Source: Ecdyonurus torrentis
Taxonomy: Eukaryota; Arthropoda; Insecta; Ephemeroptera; Heptageniidae
Assembly: GCA_949318235.1 (NCBI GenBank)
Contig: OX439131.1
Location: 9,940,231 to 10,004,230, forward strand
Direction: 5' to 3'
DNA: 64,000 nucleotides
The position numbers were made by a program, and so were the translations under genes. A model generated the notes under the pieces. It saw only the letters and a program-made list of their open reading frames with translations. It was not told the origin of the DNA and ran no database searches. This document shows positions 52,366 through 64,000 of the stretch, one piece after another (the first letter of the stretch is position 1; every line of letters begins with the position of its first letter).

Positions 52366-52658
52366 GAAAGGGTTTCACCTTCGTGTTACAACGTGTTATA
52401 TAAGCAGTAAACTGACATTGAAAAGGAATTCGGCTCGACCGGGACTCAAACCCGGATCTTTGGTTTCCCAGACCACTGCGTTAACCATTACGCTACCGAG
52501 AATCCTTCCTTTCCAACATCATTCACTGCACTATATATATTAATTATGATCTTTGAGAAACCTAAGATCCGGGTTCGAGTCCCGGTCGAGCCGAATTCCT
52601 TTTCAATGTCAGTTTATTGCTTATATAACACTGTGTAACACGAAAGCCAAAACCTTTC
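52366..52658. mobile_element. Inverted pair of tRNA-derived SINEs
   Basis: Two copies of one sequence face each other. The left copy (minus strand, 52502 down to about 52366) has a tRNA-like head at 52432-52502: an intact D stem (GCGT/ACGC), A-box-like TAGCGTAATGG, a 7-base loop with GGG at the anticodon site, and a perfect T arm (CCGGG/CCCGG) with B box GGTTTGAGTCC. Its acceptor stem is broken. The right copy (plus strand, from about 52565) starts within the T arm (GGTTCGAGTCCCGG). Both continue through the same body, cgagccgaattccttttcaa...tataacac. Together they form a hairpin of about 95-bp arms. Confidence 0.85.
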
Positions 52659-53109
52659 AATATATTATTTATTTAATAACAGATTTTTATTGCGTGAAAC
52701 AGGCTGCAAACCTCTATAATGTGATACAAGTTTAAATAATTTCATATTTTAATTTTATTTTAATGGCTCTTTATCCACTTGTCATTTTTTTAATTATTAA
52801 TTTTCAGCAGTTGCATTTTTTTTTAATACTTTCACTCATTTCCGGTATTTAAATTTTTGTTACAGGACAGATGAATATGCAATCATTTTTATGGCAAAGT
52901 TTCCAAACCCTAATATTAATTGAAAATATTTTCAAAATGTTATTAATGACTGCTGAAAATAGTGGCAAGCATGTCAATTGCTAGTACAATTAACATACCA
53001 TTAAAAACATACAAAAATAATTAAAATTGCAGTGAGAAATTTGAAAACCCTTAACTATCTTTTAAGAAAAATATTAATCTGAATTTCTGCACGTTAACTA
53101 TATTTCTTA

Positions 53110-53240
53110 AATAATGCTGCATTTATGGCATTATAGCACAAATGATGCTAAATTAGAGCAACATAAATAATTATGCTGTACATCATAATATTTATGATTT
53201 ATATAACATAGTTATTATGAAGTATAGGGTCTATGCATTC
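53110..53240 (+). repeat. Dispersed AT-rich repeat, copy 3
   Basis: Shares ataatgctgcat, aacataaataattatgctgt and taacatagttattatgaagt with 42830-42970 and, less well, 28880-29060. Confidence 0.5.
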
Positions 53241-53244
53241 ATGT

Positions 53245-53510
53245 TAAAGTCGACGCCATGTTGGATAACTCAATAACATGGGTGGCATAGGAAAATAAAT
53301 CATTTTGCCAGTTTAAAACCACTATGCAATATTTTTGAGAGCATTGATGGTGTAAATATGTTGAATTAGTATCTCAAGTATGTGAGAAAAATAACAATAA
53401 CAAAAAAATGAACCGATTTCCCAAAGAAAATTGGCTTAAATGAAGTTTGTCCTATGCTGAGCAATGTTATTCACTACTCCAGTATGGCCTCCAAGCGCAA
53501 TAAATATGAC
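53245..53510. repeat. Diverged foldback repeat
   Basis: gccatgttggataactcaat...ggcataggaaa is loosely complementary to gtcctatgctgagcaatgtt...ccagtatggcc. A TGACGTCA lies at the right edge (53507-53514). It is an old copy, if real. Confidence 0.45.
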
Positions 53511-55271
53511 GTCATCCGCATACACCCTATAGCATGATAGATAATTGCAGCATTGAACAAAATGTGCTAAAAAAAGTATAATAATTATAACGTTACTATT
53601 TTTGTCCATGTGAGAATTTTTCAACTTAAAATTGAAACACTTTCTATAATAATAAATAATAATATATATAAAAAATTCTATTTTATGGTCGTTTTATTTT
53701 TGAGTATAATTTATTTTTTGTAAGAATACATTTGAGTAGGGCTTTTGCAAATAGATTCCATTTGTTTCAATTATAATTTTCATTATTATTATTTGTTTTT
53801 TTAGCTATTTTAATTGACCCATTTATTTTAGGCTTGTAAGCTAAATATAGGTTGTATAAATTGAGATACCGGAATAAAAGACATTAATTATTTTCAACAT
53901 AAAGTTGTATTGGTAACAGAAATGTTTGTATATTATCGTCCTTGATTTGTCTCTGTACGAGTATACGTAATTACACTAACTGAGAGTGCCATATTTAATT
54001 AGCAAGCTTGCAAATTTGTGTTTTGTGTTATGTACTGATATATACACGAGAGCTGGCGGCACTCTTGCAACTTCTCTCTCTCTCTCTCTCTGAGTTGACA
54101 AATGACTTTGATATTTGGTATGTAATGATGCAGAGTCCGCATTAAGCATCAACAATGCTAACAAACAACAGTTATGATTTGTCACTGTTGACTACTCATT
54201 GTCAAAACAGTTCACATGCAGATTGCAACTTCCTCCCTATATATGTATGTATTATACAAAATATTCCAATTTCGTAATCATCATCTCTATATATGTAATA
54301 AATAAATATACAAATGTTTTGAATGTTAAGAATTTGTATATATTTAACTTAAATTTGTAATATTGTGAAATATTTTAACTACATATAACTATGAAATATA
54401 TGTGCAAAATAGTTTTTAGACAGGCATTACTGTTTCATTTCATAATTAAAATTAATTGCTTAACAAAGTATTGTAAACACTCATTTGGTTTCAAATAAAT
54501 TACAATAAATATTTTATAATGACTATAATATATAAACAATTTTTGAATTTTAAGTAATTTTTCATAAATTATATGTTTGCAAATAATTTATAACATAATG
54601 TAAAACTATAATATAAACTACATTGCTTGAATATTAAATTTTTGAATATTAAAATTATCAATAAAATTTTAGCCAAAGAACACGTTGATGTAAATTATAT
54701 TTCATATACAAGTAATAAAAGATTCATTACTGACTAAACTTAACGTATTTCATCCCTCTGATTTTGTGCAATATAAATCCACTCTCCTCATATATTCAAA
54801 CATGATTTTAATAAGGATAGGTGATTTTATTCTCTTAACAAACATGTCCATGTTTTGTATAATATTCATCTCTAATAATCATTGCGAACTAAATGTGTCG
54901 AGTATTTTATATATGTTAGTCTTTTGTAATAAACTCTTTAGAAAAGCGCTTTTTTTACATAATTGTGAAGTTCCAAAAAAGTATCTATATATCTATACTA
55001 AACTTTGTTTGCTTTTCAGATGCCTATGAATGCAAAGTGAAAATATTATAATCCTCTACATATTTCTTTGATATTGAAATCGTTTGAACTTTGAAGTGTT
55101 GTGTGGAAAGTTTATGAAATACATTTTACTAAATGAGAGGAGAAGAGCTGAAAGATATACAGACCATTATTTCATATATACAGATATTTTAAACATTTAA
55201 TTTTTGACTTCATTTCGTATCATATATATTCGTATGAGAAAGTTAAATAAATAAAAAAAAAGTAAGAACAT

Positions 55272-55378
55272 GAGAGAGAGAGAGAGAGAGAGAGAGAGTG
55301 AGAGAGAGAGAGTGAGAGAGAGAGAGAGAGAGTGAGAGAGAGAGAGAGAGTGAGAGAGAGAGAGAAAGAGAGAGAGAT
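55272..55378. repeat. Interrupted (GA)n microsatellite
   Basis: About 107 bp of GA with regularly recurring GTGAGA variants (near 55298, 55312, 55332, 55350), suggesting a higher-order unit within the tract. Confidence 0.95.
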
Positions 55379-56581
55379 GAAAAAAAGAGAAGAAAAATAA
55401 TAAAGTTTTTAGGTTGAAATGAATAAAATATTTTCTTCTTTGCTAAAGTCAAAACTGATGAAAAAATGACATAATTAAATTTTAATATTCCCGCCAGCAG
55501 TGTGCGGTGTAAGTTTGTTTAAAGAACAATTTAATTTGCGCAAGCAGGCTTGCAAAAGAAACCTCCAAGCAAAAGCTAAGACCTGGTAAATTTTTCTTTA
55601 TAGAATACCATAACATAGCTATGTTTTAAGTACTCTCAACAATTTTCAAACAATTTTTTTTAAGAGAGGAAGAGTCACTAAAAAATGAAGAAGAAAAAAA
55701 GTTTTTTTTTTCACATTTATTTGCCTTCTAGCATTTTTATTCCAGCTTATCAAGTTAATCTTATGCTATCATTTTTTAAAATCTAAATTTTTAATTTTAT
55801 CTTTAATAATTTACATTAACTGAGGAACGCATGTAACTAACGAAGAGATGTTGATGATATGGTGGTCTGAAATATTGTAGTTAGAATTTTAATAATCATT
55901 AATTTTTAATGAAAAAAAAACTTAATGAACACACATTTATTGATTTTCTATAGTAAAAAACGTCAATAAATTAAACTATATATTTTATTATTACTCGAGT
56001 GTATTAATACTTTAATAATATATAATATTTATTTTTTTTGAACAATTCATCAAACAATTTTTTTTCACCACAAAAAAAGTGCTATAGTATTTATCATAAA
56101 AACAAAGAGAAAAGAATCAAATTTAATGATACTTATGGGAAATGAAAAATCATATGTCATAAAGAAATAAGCGTATGTATATTTTCCCTGAAGGATAATT
56201 TGTTTTTCGTACGGACGTCGTATTCAAAATTCAGTCAACGTATAACGTTAAACATGTGTCCGCATTATTTTCTACAAATACAGTTTTCATATATTTTCAC
56301 CGCAACGTTTGCATTCCGTACAAGTCACGCAGTTCTCTACCGCACGTGGTTGCTCCTCAATTGCCTTCATTTCTCTCAGATATAATAATATGCTATTTTT
56401 ATAAGTGATTAGTTCTATTATATTTATCATAACTAGATCTCTAATCAGAACTGGAAATATCGTATTAGAAAACTTGATTAAATAAAAAATATTAATTTGA
56501 AAAGCATAACACAAAAAATTGTCAGTTTTAATTTTAGAGAACGTGGTCATATTTTTTTTTTCCGTTTATACGGAAATGGAT

Positions 56582-56793
56582 ACCGGAATTTTAGGTAAAA
56601 ATGACGATTACGCCTGCAAGTTTGATAGTTAGGCTTTTAGTTCCACAATCTACTGCATGTTTTAAAAAATATTACTACTTCACTGCCAAAAGCTTCGAAA
56701 TAATAATTTTGTAAACTCAAAGTAGGTTGTGATGCAGATAAATAGCTTGTCATTTTTGCAGGTAAAACCACCATTTTTACCTAAAAATTCGGT
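56582..56793. mobile_element. Probable MITE, about 212 bp
   Basis: Inverted ends accggaattttaggtaaaaa and (complement) accgaatttttaggtaaaaa bound an AT-rich interior. No clear target duplication. No coding capacity. Confidence 0.6.
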
Positions 56794-57445
56794 CCCTGGA
56801 GTTTCAGGAGCTATGGTCAGGAGCTTTGGTCACAATTACATTTATGTTGAGGAACGAAGATGTTAATAAGTTAAATTCAAAATACAAACTTTTAATTACT
56901 ACTTTCATCCTACAACATATAAAATGTATCAGCTAAATTTATTAACCTACAAGAAGTAATTATAGAAATTATAAGCTTATCATAATAATTAATAACTTTT
57001 ACAAGTGAATCATTTATACAACCTTTCAATGAAGGCTTGCATATTAAAATCTAAAAAGAAAACTTCGAAATTTTATGATTTTATTTAAAAGTTAATAGTA
57101 ACAGCTACCTATGATAAAATTTTCAGAACACGTGACCATCAGATATTAGGCTCTTATGAGACTAAAATTTCAAAAAATCATAATTTAAAATCTAGCATGG
57201 TGACCCCAAGATTGTTACATGTTTAAAGATGTCTTATCCTACTGTATCACTGTGCAAAATTTCAGATTTCTCTTTCTTTACAACTTTTTAATCAAATTCC
57301 GTAGTACCTGATTTCCCGCCTTAAATCCAACTGTTTAAAAGAGTAGTCAGGATTTTACGACAGGAGGGGTTCAGTCTATAGTAAGCGTGGGTAATGGGAA
57401 GAAGGGGGGGGGGGGGAACCACCACTTAATCATGCTTTTTCAGAC

Positions 57446-57496
57446 CTGTACTCGTATGTGTGTACTTGTAACTCAACTAATACCCAGTATTAATGG
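57446..57496 (+). pseudogene. Relic of a gustatory receptor exon
   Basis: Over 34 bases (57460-57493) the sequence gtgtgtacttgtaactcaac... matches the first receptor gene at about 59599-59632, with five differences that are all transitions. Read in the same frame it gives MCVLVTQLIPSIN against the receptor's [13 protein letters not shown]. Similarity ends on both sides, and a C-run follows. A TTTTTCAG sits just upstream. It suggests a decayed third copy of the tandem family; short length limits certainty. Confidence 0.5.
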
Positions 57497-58329
57497 ACTC
57501 CCCCACCCCCTGCATAAGCCACTGATTTAACATCATAATCAGTTTCAATATTTATTTTATTACAATTTAATGATAATGATATAACACATTTTAATTATTT
57601 TTTGTGACTTCAATATTTAATTTCAAATATTTATTAAACATTTTGTAATTAACAGTAGCGGTCAATTTCAACATTAATTTATTTTTATTTGTTCATAAAT
57701 TATTCACTAATTATTTATTTATTAGGCAGTTTACTGTAACATCACTTAATATATAGCAAGAAAACGTATTTTTATGAACTCATACTACATTTAGATGCAT
57801 TTGATATTAACACAGCTCTTACAAATTTTGATGTAGAAAAAAAAAATGATAATGACTCGAGGACGGAACGTGCAGTGGAGAGAGTACGATATTTCACTCT
57901 AGAGATTAAACGTCACTCTTTGTAATAACAAATAGTCATAGCCTCGTTATGAATACTAAAAAGTGCGTTATATACGCGCGTTTTACGCTACTAATCACCA
58001 TATGGCCGCAGCTGCGGCAACGCTATATAGCAATTTCTCTGTCCTCCAGCACTGTACTTTATTACAGGTAATCTGTCTTTGACTGCAATATTGCAGTATG
58101 GAGGTATATGTCTTTGTTAGTTAGTAATGACAATGAAATACAAATCACATATAGATGCGTTTGTAGCACCTAAAAAAAAAAAAAAAAAAAAAAAAATCAA
58201 TGTATTTTATTAGCAATTTTTAACCATCATTTAAATTACTTATTTCACAATAACGAAATGATAGAAAATAAAATTTTACTCACAGTGGGCAATGTTTATT
58301 ATTATACATTACATAAATATTATACTATG

Positions 58330-58333
<4 letters not shown>

Positions 58334-58408
<75 letters not shown>
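58334..58408. repeat. (TA)n microsatellite
   Basis: About 75 bp of TA. Confidence 0.96.
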
Positions 58409-58410
<2 letters not shown>

Positions 58411-59481
58411 GTTATATATATATTACTTTAATCATTTAAGGAAAATGAAACGTAATATATAAACACCTCTACTAAATTATTGAATAGACTTTCACCGTAG
58501 GGTAAAATATTAATTCCATTATGTTTTGATCGATATTTCTTACCATTATATTGATACATTAACCCTCTAAATAGTTTTAACTCTAATATATAGCATTTAA
58601 GTGATTTTTTTGTGTTATTAGCTTTAGATTACATCAATAAACATGTTTACCTAATATTATTGTGGTTTTCTGTGACCAAATAGAAATTTGAAGTTTATAT
58701 ATCCGTGTCTTGTATCAATGATACAAGGTGTATCTACATATATCTGCAGACTGTAACTTTACTTAAAATTGTGATATTATTTTATTGCATAATGTATCAA
58801 CTATCCCGTATAAAATTATCATAGGAAGTCACCACTGAAAAGAACATTTTGTATACATTCGTAAAAAATTGAACATTGAGCTCCACATATATATTTACAG
58901 ACACTTAAGTTACTAGTAAAATAAAAATTTCTAAAATAGTAAATTTTGAATAAGTTATTCAAAATTTTATGAAGTGTTATAATGGTTACTCTTGGAACAA
59001 AATACCACTGTGGGGGAAAAAAAAGAGTCAAGTTTATGAGCACTTTTTTTATATTAGTTGATCGCCTCAACTGACCATTCCAGTTTATACTGGAATCACA
59101 TCAAGTGTTTATGTACTTCAAAACAATGGCTCCCGTAACCTACATTTTAAATATATATATTTATAATAATTGAATGTATTGAGAATGTTCTATATAATAT
59201 ACGATCGATTTTGTTTATTATTTTGGGTTACAAGGTAAATTTATACATAAAAGCTATTGTATAAGCACTCGACATTAATTAAAAGAGTGAACAGTGATGA
59301 AATACGCAACGACGTAACATTTTGGCAACATTCTGAATAAGTAGAAGCAGGAATAGGAATATAGGAATTTATAGGCGTTTATAGGAATTTAAATAACAAA
59401 AATTACTGAAAATAATAAAATAGTATAACTAACTGGTGATAATTAATGTTATATTTCAAGCAATCGAATTTTTGGAGTAAA

Positions 59482-60122
59482 ATGACGAGTTTTTCTTCAT
59501 CACGGCTCCTAAAAGTGTTTCTATATATTTCAGGACTGCTAGCCGCTTGTCCTGTACAGAAATTTGGAGCTAGCTTTACGTACTCGTCATTATTTCTGTG
59601 TGCACTTGTGATTCAACTAATACCTAGCATTGCAAAGAAATTAAAAATAATCCGAGAAGAAGTAGAACTTAGCCTTACTACGATAAAATGTGTAGCAATT
59701 ATTGGTGAAATTATTACAATAATCACAATTTTCTGCATTGCTTATATGGTATTATTTAAAGGAAATATATTTTATAATATTTTGAATAAATTAAGTTCTG
59801 AAAGTAAAATCTTAAACTGCAAAAATGACTTTCAAAATTCTTTTAATAAAAGAATAAAATTTTATTTTCTCATCTTTCCTTTAAATATTGGAATTCTAGT
59901 TAATGAACTTTTACTTTGGGAACCAATTTTTAATATGGTTGCAACTATTATTTTGTCCGCTACAACCATGGCACTCCAAAGCCAGATGATGTTGATAATG
60001 CGCTCTATTAGCTTCTTGTTTCAACGCATCAATTATATGGTTCAGGTTAGTCATGTATTAAATAACGAAATGGAAAAAAAATCAAATCAAGTTTATTTTT
60101 AATGAATTTTTCGTTTATAATA

Positions 60123-60203
<81 letters not shown>

Positions 60204-61303
60204 TAACGATCAACTTGCATTAAAGGAATTAAGTTCAGTGTTAATACTAAATGTAAATCATTATTATCATTTGTAATGACATTCTTTCAGAAACTAATCT
60301 GGTCACCTAGAAACAATACATCGGCGACACTGCTTTGTATCACCCGTGTACGGCAAAGTCATGAAAACTTGTGTGCTCTCCTGGAGTTAACCAACAATTT
60401 ATACAAAACCATCCTGCTGCCCACCACTATTCTGACGTTTCTCAGTTTGCTTGCATATTCATTCCTTGCCATCTTAAGCTTGTGTGACCCCGCGATTTTT
60501 CAGGACCTTCATGCAATACGTGCCATAGATGTCATGTGCAGGATCGTGGGTATCTCCTTCTGGTTTCTCCATCTTACCTGGAGCTGTGACGTCACAATTA
60601 TGGAGGTAATTACTCTACAAGAGCAGTATTTATTTTAATGGACATTTTACCTTTAAATTTATTAATTCGTCAATTAAAATTAAAAGGGTTGTAAAAAAAA
60701 AATAAAAAAAAAGTTGAAAAAGCTGTCAAATATAGATGCCATCAAAATAAAGTGATTTTGAAGCTTTTTTTTTTTTTTTTTTTTTTTTTTCAAAGTCTAA
60801 GCATGAGTTTGATATCATTAAACAATATAAAAAATTATAATAAAAAAGCCTTTCTAATATTGTACTTAACAAAAAAAAAACACAATTTCCTAGTATAATA
60901 ATATACGATGATTTCTTATGATTATCTTAATGTAACAGGCACGAAAGACGAGTAGCATGGTGCAGAAACTCTCATTTTTAAGCCAAAATCCGTATGTGAA
61001 AGAAGAGGTAATTACATCAAACACAACATGTGTAATAGTAAATTTTGATACATCACATATCTTGATTTTACAGCTGCATTTGTTTTCTGTTCAACTTCTG
61101 CATTGTAGACCTCAATTTTCAGTTCTCGACATTTTTCCTTTTGACCGAATGCTTTTCAACGTTGTAAGTAATATTTTTTTATACGTAATATACGTAATCA
61201 TAAGTATTTTATAAGTATTATTCGTATTATATATAATAAGTTTAGGAGTATTGATTGGTTCTAACTGTTCAAAGTAATTTAAGAAAAGAGAGGGAGGAAA
61301 AGG

Positions 61304-61337
<34 letters not shown>

Positions 61338-62169
61338 CAGAGACAGAGACAGAGACAGAGACAGAGACAGAGACAGAGACAGAGACAGAGACAGAGACAG
61401 AGACAGAGACAGAGACAGAGACAGAGACAGAGACAGAGACAGAGACAGAGACAGAGACAGAGACAGAGACAGAGACAGAGACAGAGACAGAGACAGAGAC
61501 AGAGACAGAGACAGAGAGAAAGCATTACAAGCACTCACACAAATTTTTTCACTAAAACTAGTAATACAAAACTACTTACTATTTATGTTATAGATGAACA
61601 AATTTATACATTAATTCTCTTTGTTGTTGTACGATACGTAGTTTATTAAGCAGCATAGTTTAATTATGCTTTGTTTTTATTATCTTTTATCAATTTTGTT
61701 GCGTTTTATTTTTTTACTCTTGCTGTATAATATTTCTTTTAATTTAAAAATGTATAACACAGTATCACTAATAAGAATTCTGGTCTGTTCTTCTTCTTTT
61801 TCTTCTTTTTTTTTTTAATGAAAAAGACAAAAAAAAAAGTATAAATATAAAAGCTGGCAGTGAATGTATGGACCTAAATTGATATTGCAGTTTTAATAAT
61901 TTTATGTTGAAACATTTTCTCTGTTGTTACTAGAAAAATTATAATTTTTCTTTATTAAAATGAATGATAATTTGATTTATTTGATAATTTTTTTAGTTAA
62001 TATCTTATTATTTATTATTACTACTAAATTCAATACATGTATACACCATGTTTCTAAATAATATTTCGATTGCTTACAGATGATTGGTGGCTTGATTTCT
62101 TACTTAGCAATCATAATCCAGTTTCACTTGGTTATTGAGCAGCTCAGGTCCTCAACTTCTTTTTCTTAA
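59482..62169 (+). CDS. Gustatory receptor (insect 7tm_7 family), tandem copy 1
   Basis: Five coding exons, all phase 0 and GT-AG: 59482-60045, 60291-60605, 60939-61007, 61074-61163, 62080-62169 (TAA); 375 aa, a usual length for the family. The ATG at 59482 is preferred over an in-frame ATG at 59446 because it aligns with the start of the neighbouring copy ([18 protein letters not shown] against ALKPFL..GILGAYPVRNFG). Hydrophobic segments are spaced as seven membrane helices. Toward the end come [32 protein letters not shown] and SYLAIIIQF, which match the conserved receptor C-terminus (the TYhhhhhQF motif, Ser for Thr). Family role: ligand-gated ion channel in chemosensory neurons, plasma membrane. 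The ligand cannot be predicted. Introns 1 and 4 hold microsatellites. Confidence 0.92.
60125..60196. repeat. (TA)n microsatellite in receptor intron 1
   Basis: About 72 bp of TA between exons 1 and 2 of the first receptor gene. Confidence 0.96.
61304..61518. repeat. (GAGACA)n hexanucleotide array in receptor intron 4
   Basis: A short (GA)n lead-in is followed by about 33 nearly perfect copies of a six-base unit (ACAGAG). The Arg-Asp, Cys-Leu and Ser-Leu repeat frames across it are artefacts. It is the only long non-dinucleotide array in the window. Confidence 0.96.
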
Positions 62170-62214
62170 GAGTCTAAATTATAAAATAGAAAATATGTAT
62201 GAAATATATTGTTA

Positions 62215-62217
<3 letters not shown>

Positions 62218-62283
<66 letters not shown>
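62218..62283. repeat. (TA)n microsatellite
   Basis: About 66 bp of TA just after the first receptor gene, before its likely poly(A) signal (AATAAA at about 62423). Confidence 0.95.
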
Positions 62284-62288
<5 letters not shown>

Positions 62289-62422
62289 AATTACACACAG
62301 TAATTACACAGTAATTACGTACAGTATATATATATTTGCAGGCGTATATATTATTTTTATTTTATTTTTAATGTTAATAGAGTATATTCAATAATAATTT
62401 TGAAATTATGTTCATTTAGTCT

Positions 62423-62428
62423 AATAAA
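62423..62428 (+). terminator. Candidate poly(A) signal of receptor copy 1
   Basis: AATAAA 254 nt after the TAA. The 841-bp gap to the next receptor start is otherwise AT-rich and empty. Confidence 0.4.
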
Positions 62429-63009
62429 AATGTAAACCAATGGAAATTGTTTTATTTATTTATGTATTTTAATCCTCTTATAAACTCTAATTTATAAATG
62501 AACTGATTGGGACAAATGATCATAAATCATTAATAACTTTGAGTGTAATTATGTTCCATTGTGATGCTATTATTACATACTTAAGTAATATAAAACACGT
62601 TTTTATCATCCTCTTTTTATTAAATAGTATCACTTTTTTATAGTAAGGATAACTAAAATTAGTGGAGATTTGAACGCAGGGTAAAGTGGTACGAAAAGTG
62701 CACGCAAGAATGTGCTAACACAATTTAACTAATATATTGATTTGTAAAGTGATAAAAATTTAAATTGTTAATATTTGATAAAATTATTAGATGGTAGCAT
62801 TAAATAATTTATTTATTAAATTACATTAAATGAATATGAAATTTATGTTTTTTCTAATATCTGCATAAAAATCAATAAAGAGAAAAAAATTAATATAATA
62901 AAAACGCTCTTTGAAATTATAAGCAGTGTTGCAATCAATCGATATGAAATAAACACTTACGTTTTCTAGCCTAGCATTTTACCTAGCGCTTAATTTAGTT
63001 GTTCACATA

Positions 63010-64000
63010 ATGTCGCGTGACGCTTCACTCACCGCACTTAAACCTTTCTTATTTGGTGCAGGTATTTTGGGTGCATATCCTGTACGTAATTTTGGTGTTC
63101 GCACATTATATACTTGTTTATTTTTACTCGTGATGATTTTTTATTGTGTACTCATCATAATTGACGAGTACAACAATATAAAAAATGTAGTGAACTACAA
63201 AATGGTAACGATGCAAGTTGTGATGCTATTTTACCACGTTATCATAATCAGCTCCATTTTTCCTCTCATAAGCATGTTTATATTCCGAAGCAAAATGTTT
63301 TATTCCATACTTCAAATATTTGATGATAAAAGTCAAAGTTTAAATTGTGAAGCGCTGTTTAGTGCGTGGCTGCAAAAAGTCAGCAGATACTTCTGCTTGT
63401 CATTTCCTTGCCTAGTAATGTTCAATGTAAAGGAGATGCTTGTATGGAGAGACGTGTTTAGGCTCGATGCAACCGTTATCTTTACTGGCCTCTTTTGGAC
63501 CGTTGAGGCTGAAATGATTATTTTGGTTCTCACAGCTGGCTACTTACTACGCAAAGTCAATGACAAAATCAAGGTAAATTTGCAAAACATGTCATTTTTA
63601 ATATGAGTTTAAAACTTCACTGCACGATATGTGCGAATTTAAGAATAAAATTTAAAATTTTATGATGATTGTGATCTATATTGGGCGAAACATTTATTTA
63701 CTTATTTTATAATATCACAACAAATTTGTGAACGGATTATATATTATTTTTATTTCAGGTATTTGTAGAGTCAGCAGAAACACGTGGTCTACCTCTTCAG
63801 CTAAAAAAACTTCGTCTATCACACGCCAACCTTTGTGACGCAATTGAAATGATCAACTCCTATTTTGAATTAATCATGTTGCCTCTGATTGCATCAACAC
63901 TAATTGTGCTTTTAGGAAACACGTTTATTGTACTATTATCCATTTGGAACACAAGTTTTTTCCAGGAATCAATTCTTATTCGAACATTTGACTCTTTTTC
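63010..64000 (+). CDS. Gustatory receptor (insect 7tm_7 family), tandem copy 2, cut by window end
   Basis: Exon 1 is 63010-63573 (188 codons, the same length and phase 0 donor as copy 1), and exon 2 begins at 63759 and runs off the window. The N-terminus MSRDASLTALKPFLFGAGIL leads into hydrophobic segments. The diagnostic shared features are the G-x-L-x-A-x-PV-x-x-FG start, LNC in the loop (SLNCEALF against ILNCKNDF) and the identical intron position. In exon 2, KKLRLSHANLCDAIEMINSYFELIMLP parallels [27 protein letters not shown] of copy 1. The conserved C-terminus lies beyond the window. Function as for copy 1; the sequences are diverged enough for different ligands. Confidence 0.9.

Noticed and set aside
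52432..52502. Functional tRNA gene (GGG anticodon)
   Set aside because: The acceptor stem is mismatched at several positions, the anticodon stem has a mismatch, and the head continues into a repeated body; it is a SINE head.
54766..55029. 87-codon frame, hydrophobic and near the receptor cluster
   Set aside because: No receptor motifs or splice pattern; AT-rich DNA readily gives such frames.
59446..59481. Upstream in-frame ATG of receptor copy 1 as the start
   Set aside because: The ATG at 59482 aligns with the start of the neighbouring copy; the 12 extra residues do not.
61112..61593. Long Cys-Leu, Ser-Leu and Arg-Asp frames
   Set aside because: Produced by the hexanucleotide array in the receptor intron.

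Overview
The window looks like nuclear DNA from an arthropod, probably an insect. It is very AT-rich and full of long dinucleotide microsatellites. Genes are split by short GT-AG introns, and two tandem genes belong to the insect-type gustatory receptor family (7tm_7). Nothing in it looks prokaryotic, viral or organellar. I could not assign an order; the statement rests on gene families and repeat style only.

Layout. 1-0.9 kb: the last coding exon and 3' end of a + strand gene that starts outside the window (coiled coil, C-terminal PDZ-ligand-like tail). 0.9-9.6 kb: AT-rich intergenic DNA with homopolymers, a long (TA)n tract and two foldback repeats. 9.66-12.94 kb, minus strand: a complete eight-exon Clp1 gene (RNA 5'-OH kinase / pre-mRNA 3'-end factor, 425 aa). 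12.94-13.95 kb: a head-to-head promoter region shared with the next gene, now occupied by a 685-bp hAT-like element that itself carries a nested 148-bp element. 13.95-16.96 kb, plus strand: Dnaaf1 (leucine-rich dynein assembly factor, nine coding exons, about 438 aa). 17.66-27.47 kb, plus strand: Elp1 (Elongator subunit 1, 25 coding exons, about 1322 aa), whose introns hold several small transposons. 28-57 kb: about 30 kb without a recognisable gene, containing many (GA)n/(CT)n tracts, a 5S-rRNA-derived SINE, an inverted pair of tRNA-derived SINEs, several foldback elements, a duplicated 87-bp module and GC-richer islands. 57.4 kb: a short relic resembling a gustatory receptor exon. 59.5-62.2 kb and 63.0-64.0 kb, plus strand: two tandem gustatory receptor genes, the second cut by the window end.

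The exon models for Clp1, Dnaaf1, Elp1 and the first receptor were built by following reading frame and phase through every GT-AG junction; all phases close. Clp1 and Elp1 come out almost exactly at the lengths of their human relatives. Clp1 and Elp1 both act on tRNA (splicing and wobble-uridine modification), but I see no evidence that their proximity is functional.

No new enzymatic or defence system was found. The most unusual material is the interplay of small transposons with gene signals. One hAT insertion duplicated an Elp1 splice donor exactly. One hAT insertion roughly tripled a compact bidirectional promoter. One foldback element ends inside the polypyrimidine tract of a Clp1 splice acceptor. 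A probable 1-bp frameshift at the Dnaaf1 C-terminus and a recent 87-bp duplication in the gene desert are also worth checking.
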